The notes below the pieces were generated by a model, which saw only the letters and a list, made by a program, of their open reading frames with translations, was not told the origin of the DNA and did no database searches. From positions 1-25,990 of IMG/VR virus record IMGVR_UViG_3300032240_001705: a stretch of DNA of 25,990 nucleotides; one strand, written 5' to 3'. This DNA comes from a virus. Made by a program: the position numbers and the translations under genes. Shown piece after piece: positions 22,585 through 25,990 of this stretch. The number at the start of each line of letters is the position of its first letter. The first letter of the stretch is position 1.

Positions 22585-22794
22585 TTAAAGGTATTTGTCA
22601 GGGTCATATACAGAGATGCTTTTCTCTAGTAACAACGTTTTTTTATCTTTTGCGTGGTGACCGCAGAACATTAATTCACCATTAAGAAAAGTTGCAATTA
22701 CACGTGCAGCAGCGCTACACGAATCACATCTGTCCACCGCCGTCAGCTCCTGTTGCTGCTGTTGCAGTTGATGTATCTCCACCGTTGCTGACAT
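22585..22794 (-). CDS. DUF7455-like actinobacterial zinc protein
   Basis: 69 residues from ATG 22794, chosen because AAAGGAG stands six bases upstream; a longer reading begins at 22815 without such a site. The sequence 'DRCDSCSAAARVIATFLNGE' followed by 'LMFCGHHAKDKKTLL' matches the small DUF7455 family of Actinobacteria (DRCD-x-C, beta strand, L-x-FC-x-HH). C24, C27, C45 and a His form the probable zinc site. The Gln run in the N-terminus ('HQLQQQQQEL') is unusual. Family members are abundant in actinobacterial genomes and phages and may be transcription-related; no function is proven. It supports an actinobacterial host. Confidence 0.82.
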   Translation of the reverse strand: MSATVEIHQLQQQQQELTAVDRCDSCSAAARVIATFLNGELMFCGHHAKDKKTLLLEKSISVYDPDKYL

Positions 22795-22924
22795 TGCTAT
22801 CTCCTTTATCATCATTATCAGAAGTATTACTTGTTACACCCCATCCGCCCCAACCATAGGTTGGAAAATAGGGAACAGCAATTCCACCAACTATAAGGTG
22901 ATGCTTACTTTTCTTTTTCTTCAT
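22724..22924 (-). CDS. Small basic/Gly-Trp-rich protein overlapping the next gene
   Basis: 66 residues from ATG 22924. It begins MKKKKSKHH, then a hydrophobic/aromatic stretch ('LIVGGIAVPYFPTYGWGGWG') and a disordered Asn/Asp/Thr/Ala tail. Its last 71 bases overlap the DUF7455-like gene in another frame, and its first 20 overlap the upstream gene. It could be membrane-associated; unrecognised. Confidence 0.6.
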   Translation of the reverse strand: MKKKKSKHHLIVGGIAVPYFPTYGWGGWGVTSNTSDNDDKGDSNVSNGGDTSTATAATGADGGGQM

Positions 22925-23057
22925 GTTCTTTTTCAGCTTGATTAAGCATCTCTTCGTGGTTTTCTACATTCCAAGAATAAAATGGGTCTTCCCCACCATC
23001 ATATGGGTCCATATTAAATTGAGCTTCAGAACGCTTATCAATGTGCTTATCAGCCAT
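22905..23057 (-). CDS. Small acidic protein, unknown
   Basis: 50 residues from ATG 23057, which overlaps the preceding TGA by eight bases (ATGGCTGA); longer readings upstream lie inside the previous gene. It contains 'FNMDPYDGGEDPFYSWN' then a Glu/Lys helix at the C-terminus. No known motif. Confidence 0.65.
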   Translation of the reverse strand: MADKHIDKRSEAQFNMDPYDGGEDPFYSWNVENHEEMLNQAEKEHEEKEK

Positions 23058-23298
23058 TGTCTCCACCCCACATGTGTGGATACTTATCTTTCCAATGTTT
23101 TGCGTTTTGACCCATGCGAATACCTTTAGCACTTACTGGCATGTCTCCCATACCTTTAAGCTCACTAACAGGCATATTTGGATTAAACCCAACAATGTAA
23201 CCGCCACTGTCTGCATCAGACATTGTGTGGCTATCTTCTTGTTCTTTAGCGCGGTTCCACAATGGGAATTGGTCATCGCCTTTGCGATAGATAGGCAT
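23050..23298 (-). CDS. Small protein, unknown
   Basis: 82 residues, ATG 23298 overlapping the previous TAA (TAATG). The sequence is polar and loop-rich with 'YIVGFNPNMPVSELKGMGDM' and a C-terminal 'AKHWKDKYPHMWGG'. Probably a small structural or accessory protein of the phage; no family is recognised. Confidence 0.7.
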   Translation of the reverse strand: MPIYRKGDDQFPLWNRAKEQEDSHTMSDADSGGYIVGFNPNMPVSELKGMGDMPVSAKGIRMGQNAKHWKDKYPHMWGGDNG

Positions 23299-23444
23299 TA
23301 GTAAGGTCTCTTCTTTTCTAAGTACTCTTGTTCTTCTTCAGAATTAGCGAGGCCTTCATTTCCATATTTAGCTACAAGTTTAGCGTTTTTTTCCGAAGCT
23401 TCTTCTTCGGCACTCATGCCAAACTGATTACCGTTGTGATTCAT
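23298..23444 (-). CDS. Small acidic helical protein, unknown
   Basis: 48 residues, ATG 23444 overlapping the previous TAA. After MNHNGNQFGM comes a Glu/Lys/Ala helix ('SAEEEASEKNAKLVAKYGNE') and a charged C-terminus ending KKRPY. TAATG junctions at both ends support it. Confidence 0.65.
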   Translation of the reverse strand: MNHNGNQFGMSAEEEASEKNAKLVAKYGNEGLANSEEEQEYLEKKRPY

Positions 23445-23620
23445 TACATTCCTCCTAAGTACTTCTTGCGACGTTCCGAAAACGCTGCTTGGTTTTTTGC
23501 TGCCTCTTGAACTTCTGGAGTCGCATTAGCCATATTATCATCAGAACTACGAGCAGACTGCACCTGTGCCATAAATTCTTCATGGCGTTTAGACTGCGGG
23601 TCTTGCTGTCGGTTAATCAT
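23444..23620 (-). CDS. Small polar protein, unknown
   Basis: 58 residues, ATG 23620 overlapping the previous TAA. Gln/Ala/Ser-rich and probably helical ('QQDPQSKRHEEFMAQVQSAR', 'AFSERRKKYLGGM'). The end (TTAGGAGGAATG) doubles as a strong ribosome site for the following gene. Confidence 0.65.
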   Translation of the reverse strand: MINRQQDPQSKRHEEFMAQVQSARSSDDNMANATPEVQEAAKNQAAFSERRKKYLGGM

Positions 23621-23838
23621 TAGTCTTTATACTTATCTGGAATACCCCAAGTGCCACCAGGTTCTGGGCGTGTAATATTTACATCTCCCATACCTGTTGC
23701 AGAACTAATTTTATTTGAAAGACGAGCGCGATAAGGCTCGCCCCAAGGTTCAGCACCATTACCTTGTGTTTTAGGCTTTGTACCTGCAGGATGAACGCCT
23801 ACTAACGCGCTAAACTGACCGCCATCTTGATAGTTCAT
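23620..23838 (-). CDS. Small Gly/Pro-rich protein, unknown
   Basis: 72 residues, starting at ATG 23838 and overlapping the end of the HNH-like gene by four bases. The composition is loop-rich ('GVHPAGTKPKTQGNGAEPWG', 'ITRPEPGGTWGIPDKY'), likely disordered or an extended virion component. Unrecognised. Confidence 0.65.
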   Translation of the reverse strand: MNYQDGGQFSALVGVHPAGTKPKTQGNGAEPWGEPYRARLSNKISSATGMGDVNITRPEPGGTWGIPDKYKD

Positions 23839-24128
23839 TTTTCGTTCTCTTTCTTGCCTGCTCGGCGTTTATTTTCTTTAGCAGTATTTTTACTGCGTGA
23901 GATAGCTCTTAAGTTTCCCTTAGAGTCATTATTGTGATTATTGTCCTTGTGGTCCACAGTAGTGTCCTTAGACTTAATCTTGCCGTTAGTAGACTCGTAA
24001 TCAGCGCGTGCTTTATTTTTGGATGTAGTTACCCACTTACCATCTACTTTTTTCTTGTAAACGTAAATAGGGCGTCCGCCATTTTCTTTAGAACCTTTAT
24101 AAGGTCCAAACTTCTTTGCCTCAGCCAT
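23835..24128 (-). CDS. HNH-like endonuclease, small
   Basis: 97 residues, ATG 24128 overlapping the previous TAA. Residues 57-88 read 'TVDHKDNNHNNDSKGNLRAI' then 'SRSKNTAKENKRR'. D59-H60 and H65, N72 in N-L and N81 correspond to the HNH_3 pattern (H-H/D-x-D, N-x-x-NL, x-x-x-N). No zinc cysteines, as is usual for this subgroup. A basic region with 'GGRPIYVYKKKVDGKWVTTS' precedes it and may be a DNA-binding beta element. It could be a free homing-type endonuclease or a packaging-linked nuclease; packaging-linked HNH genes usually sit next to terminase, which is not the case here. Confidence 0.72.
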   Translation of the reverse strand: MAEAKKFGPYKGSKENGGRPIYVYKKKVDGKWVTTSKNKARADYESTNGKIKSKDTTVDHKDNNHNNDSKGNLRAISRSKNTAKENKRRAGKKENEK

Positions 24129-24277
24129 TACTTTTTCTTAGCCGCTTTCTTTGTAGGTTTTGCAACTTTGCTTTTACCAGAGCCTGCAGGTACGCAATTA
24201 GGAACCTTCTTGCCACCCTTCATCTTCATACCTACTTGGACGTAGCCATCCCAACAAGGATTAGTTTCTTTAGCCAT
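24128..24277 (-). CDS. Small CWxGY/VPNCVP-type phage protein
   Basis: 49 residues, start and stop both in TAATG junctions. The core 'PCWDGYVQVGMKMKGGKKVP' followed by NCVP is a motif that recurs in phage proteins as a short conserved peptide with two cysteines (C8, C28). The tail is Lys/Ala-rich. Function is not established; disulphide or metal binding by the Cys pair is possible. Confidence 0.75.
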   Translation of the reverse strand: MAKETNPCWDGYVQVGMKMKGGKKVPNCVPAGSGKSKVAKPTKKAAKKK

Positions 24278-24540
24278 TAGCAGTCCCACTTTCTCAATGA
24301 TAACGCTTTACGTGTTGGTTTTCCATTATCGCCAATCATAGGCCCAGGCATACCACCCATGCGTGCACAGAATGATTTACGACGTGATGCTGCTTTAGGT
24401 GACTTACGTGCTTCTTTAGCAGATACAGGAGGCTTTAAATTAGAACCTGGGTGTGAAGCCTCGTAAGACTTACGACCCTTTTCATTAAGACCGCCTTTTG
24501 CGTTCTTACCAGCTTTCTTCTGCCATGCTTCACTAGCCAT
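24277..24540 (-). CDS. DUF6321-like phage protein
   Basis: 87 residues, ATG 24540 overlapping the previous TAG by eight bases. The N-terminal 'AWQKKAGKNAKGGLNEKGRK' then SY, the central 'RRKSFCARMGGMPGPM' and the final 'GKPTRKALSLRKWDC' match a small basic family widespread in large phages (DUF6321). It is strongly basic and may bind DNA or capsid components; no function is known. Neighbouring genes with similar charge suggest a block of packaged or DNA-associated proteins. Confidence 0.82.
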   Translation of the reverse strand: MASEAWQKKAGKNAKGGLNEKGRKSYEASHPGSNLKPPVSAKEARKSPKAASRRKSFCARMGGMPGPMIGDNGKPTRKALSLRKWDC

Positions 24541-24721
24541 TTTTCTTATGCCAATCTTTAGTAGCTTTAACGCCTTGTTTAATTGTCTTAGCGCCAGCTT
24601 TTTTTGTTAGGTTAATCTTGTCGTATTTTCCTTTGTTGCCTGCATGGTCAACAATGATTTCACCCTTTTTGTTCTTCTTAATAGTGTGGCCTTCGCCAGC
24701 AACCTTAATAGTCTTAGCCAC
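24533..24721 (-). CDS. Small basic protein, unknown
   Basis: 62 residues from GTG 24721, overlapping the previous TAA by eight bases (GTGGCTAA). Lys-rich with a beta-like opening ('KTIKVAGEGHTIKKNKKGEI') and helical end ('GVKATKDWHKKNG'). It resembles no family I can name; DNA association is possible from charge. Confidence 0.68.
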   Translation of the reverse strand: MAKTIKVAGEGHTIKKNKKGEIIVDHAGNKGKYDKINLTKKAGAKTIKQGVKATKDWHKKNG

Positions 24722-24881
24722 GTTTACTAGCCTCTCTTACCTCTGGTGCTTTTGCACAATCCATTGGGTCTTTATGAAAAACCATACCGTTACCAACTTT
24801 AGTTGGAACTGTATGTGATGCCCCAGTTATATAACGTCCACAACTATCACATGTGGAAAACTGGTCAGAACTTTTTTTCAT
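24714..24881 (-). CDS. Small zinc-ribbon-like protein
   Basis: 55 residues from ATG 24881, which overlaps the preceding TAA (TAATG); a longer reading from 24908 would start inside the previous gene. 'STCDSCGRYITGASHTV' and 'FHKDPMDCAKAP' give C-x2-C, H and H/C ligands for one zinc. Polar tail. Function unknown. Confidence 0.7.
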   Translation of the reverse strand: MKKSSDQFSTCDSCGRYITGASHTVPTKVGNGMVFHKDPMDCAKAPEVREASKRG

Positions 24882-25096
24882 TAATGCAAACCAGCACCTG
24901 GAAACCAATTATTTAAATTTTCACGGCCTTTTTTTGGAGCGCCTTCAGGTGCTTTATTACCATCATTTTGTCCCATACCAAAACTTCCAACACGACTAGT
25001 TGTACCTTCAGCTGCTGCTACTTCGCCACCTGCTGCGGCTGCTCCACCTGCTTCTACTGCTCCACCTTCAAGAATTGGTGCTAATGCTGCTCCCAT
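24881..25096 (-). CDS. Small Gly/Ala-rich protein, unknown
   Basis: 71 residues, ATG 25096 overlapping the previous TAA. The N-terminal half is Ala/Gly/Glu-rich ('EGGAVEAGGAAAAGGEVAAA'), the C-terminal half polar with 'RENLNNWFPGAGLH'. It might be weakly membrane-associated or disordered. Confidence 0.65.
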   Translation of the reverse strand: MGAALAPILEGGAVEAGGAAAAGGEVAAAEGTTSRVGSFGMGQNDGNKAPEGAPKKGRENLNNWFPGAGLH

Positions 25097-25302
25097 TATA
25101 ATCTTCCTCCATCTTTCTGGCCTTGCTTCAATTGCTCAATTCTAGTTGACGGAGCAATAACTGTATTAATAAGGTTTGCTGTTCTTTCTATAAAATCTCC
25201 AACGTGTGGCGCAAGCATTTTTCCGCCAGCTTTAAGGTCACGCTTTACTTGTGGCATAGCTTTCTTAAGCCCTTGAGGCTCCCAAAATTCTGAAGGAGTC
25301 AT
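25096..25302 (-). CDS. Small helical protein, unknown
   Basis: 68 residues, ATG 25302 overlapping the previous TGA (ATGA). Starts MTPSEFWEPQGLKKAMPQVK, then 'HVGDFIERTANLINTVIAPS', an amphipathic helix, and a polar C-terminus. No family recognised. Confidence 0.68.
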   Translation of the reverse strand: MTPSEFWEPQGLKKAMPQVKRDLKAGGKMLAPHVGDFIERTANLINTVIAPSTRIEQLKQGQKDGGRL

Positions 25303-25526
25303 TTTGTTCCTTTTCTTCCAATGGAGCGATTAAGAATGTCTGATGCTTGTTCAGATACATTGTATCTTCCGTAAGACGGGCGAGGACCATCAAACTGACC
25401 GATGTGTATATTACGGAATTCATTAACACGACTACGCTTAGCTTTTTTTGACGAAGCCTTTTTTTCGGTGTTTACACCAAACCCTGCACGTTCTGCGCGG
25501 GAGCGTCCAAGTGCGGGGTCGTTCAT
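25299..25526 (-). CDS. Small basic protein, unknown
   Basis: 75 residues, ATG 25526 overlapping the previous TGA. Arg/Lys-rich middle ('KKASSKKAKRSRVNEFRN') and 'GPRPSYGRYNVSEQASDILN' near the end. Disordered and basic, similar in style to its neighbours. Confidence 0.68.
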   Translation of the reverse strand: MNDPALGRSRAERAGFGVNTEKKASSKKAKRSRVNEFRNIHIGQFDGPRPSYGRYNVSEQASDILNRSIGRKGTK

Positions 25527-25717
25527 GAGTTACCTAACTGCATTGCTTCATCTTCATGCTTATGTGATGAACTCACTGGAATAGGGCGTAGCGTTCCTGT
25601 AATATCTTTAAATACGCGGGTAGCTGTTAAATCAATGACGCGGTTACTATCTCTGCTTCTATCTCTTATCCCTTTATTAGCGGGGTGATTAGGTCCAGGG
25701 GTAGTCATGTCATCCAT
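25523..25717 (-). CDS. Small polar protein, unknown
   Basis: 64 residues, ATG 25717 with AGGAG 11 bases upstream; a Met at codon 4 is an alternative. Contains 'GPNHPANKGIRDRSRDSNRV' and 'VFKDITGTLRPIPVSSSHKH'. No motif recognised. Confidence 0.65.
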   Translation of the reverse strand: MDDMTTPGPNHPANKGIRDRSRDSNRVIDLTATRVFKDITGTLRPIPVSSSHKHEDEAMQLGNS

Positions 25718-25731
25718 GTACTTAGTATCTC

Positions 25732-25959
25732 CTATTTACTTTTTGAAGTATTGGCATACTCCACATAGGCTAACAGAAGCATGTCTACTAATTGAGGAGC
25801 GTACTCACCGTGTTTCTCAATAAAATGAACTTTCCATGCAGTCGCGTTGAATCTAGATGAGCCACAGCCATTATCTATATCTAAAAGCACAACTTTAGCA
25901 AAGCGCGATGTACGCCCTTGGAAGTCTAAGGATTCAGTTAAAAACTCTAAAAAGCTCAC
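25732..25959 (-). CDS. Small protein, unknown
   Basis: 75 residues from GTG 25959. Mixed alpha/beta appearance with 'RFAKVVLLDIDNGCGSSRFN' and a C-terminal helix 'QLVDMLLLAYVEYANTSK'. It is better ordered than its neighbours. The GTG overlaps the stop of the partial gene at the window edge (GTGA). Confidence 0.65.
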   Translation of the reverse strand: MSFLEFLTESLDFQGRTSRFAKVVLLDIDNGCGSSRFNATAWKVHFIEKHGEYAPQLVDMLLLAYVEYANTSKSK

Positions 25960-25990
25960 AAGCGTATGATGACAGAAAGGCTACTGCCTA
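25956..25990 (-). CDS. C-terminal end of a gene entering from the right edge
   Basis: The frame ending in TGA at 25956-25958 is open to the window edge (about ten codons, ending SVIIRL). It would overlap the next GTG by four bases, the spacing used elsewhere in this operon. Too short to identify. Confidence 0.35.
   Translation of the reverse strand, partial: GSSLSVIIRL

Noticed and set aside
1-25990. CRISPR array, tRNA, rRNA, integrase or insertion sequence
   Set aside because: I saw no regularly spaced direct repeats with spacers outside coding repeats, no cloverleaf-like T-loop contexts, and no transposase or integrase motifs. A dedicated tRNA or repeat scan was not possible here.

Overview
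The window is 26 kb of the late (structural and lysis) region of a tailed double-stranded DNA phage (Caudoviricetes). The evidence is a terminase large subunit, portal, scaffold and N4-gp56-type major capsid protein in the usual order, together with tail-fibre and lysis genes. Base composition is moderately AT-rich. A DUF7455-like zinc protein, a PASTA-like segment and a secreted lysozyme-like gene suggest an actinobacterial host, possibly one of the low-GC freshwater lineages; this is inference. Almost everything is transcribed on the minus strand, so the biological order runs from high to low coordinates. Both ends of the window cut through genes.

From 25990 down to about 22585 lies a train of very small genes (roughly 48-97 codons) joined by stop/start overlaps such as TAATG, ATGA and ATGGCTGA. 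Most are basic or disordered and unrecognised. Recognisable members are a DUF6321-like protein, a CWxGY/VPNCVP peptide, an HNH-like nuclease, a zinc protein and the DUF7455-like protein. Next, 22550-18574 is an envelope/lysis cassette: an 829-residue exported Ala/Thr/Pro-rich protein that appears to start at an ATC codon, two holin-like membrane proteins, a CHAP plus peptidoglycan-binding endolysin, a 31-residue membrane micro-protein and a 40-residue zinc micro-protein. Three basic small proteins follow (18587-17730).

From 17720 to 11874 come virion-surface and accessory genes: a fibre/baseplate-like protein, a fibronectin-III protein ending in a Hint (intein/hedgehog-type) domain, a GT60/GlcNAc-type glycosyltransferase, a DUF6065-like protein, a six-cysteine protein, and a beta-rich structural protein with a PASTA-like segment. 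A single plus-strand gene at 11276-11815 encodes a secreted lytic-transglycosylase-like enzyme. It has its own AT-rich upstream region and a strong bidirectional terminator, and looks like a moron inserted in the late operon.

From 11061 to 1 are two small membrane proteins, two zinc proteins, a KTSC protein and two unknowns, then terminase, two small unknown proteins, portal, scaffold, major capsid protein, a small head-region protein, a head-tail connector-like protein and a collagen-like tail fibre that runs off the left edge. Good intrinsic terminators for the minus strand lie just before the terminase, before the 6442-6747 gene and before the connector gene, suggesting stepped expression within the late operon. 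I found no tRNA, rRNA, CRISPR array, integrase or insertion sequence. The longest non-coding stretch is the 214-base divergent region at 11062-11275. No interval above 300 bases lacks a gene.
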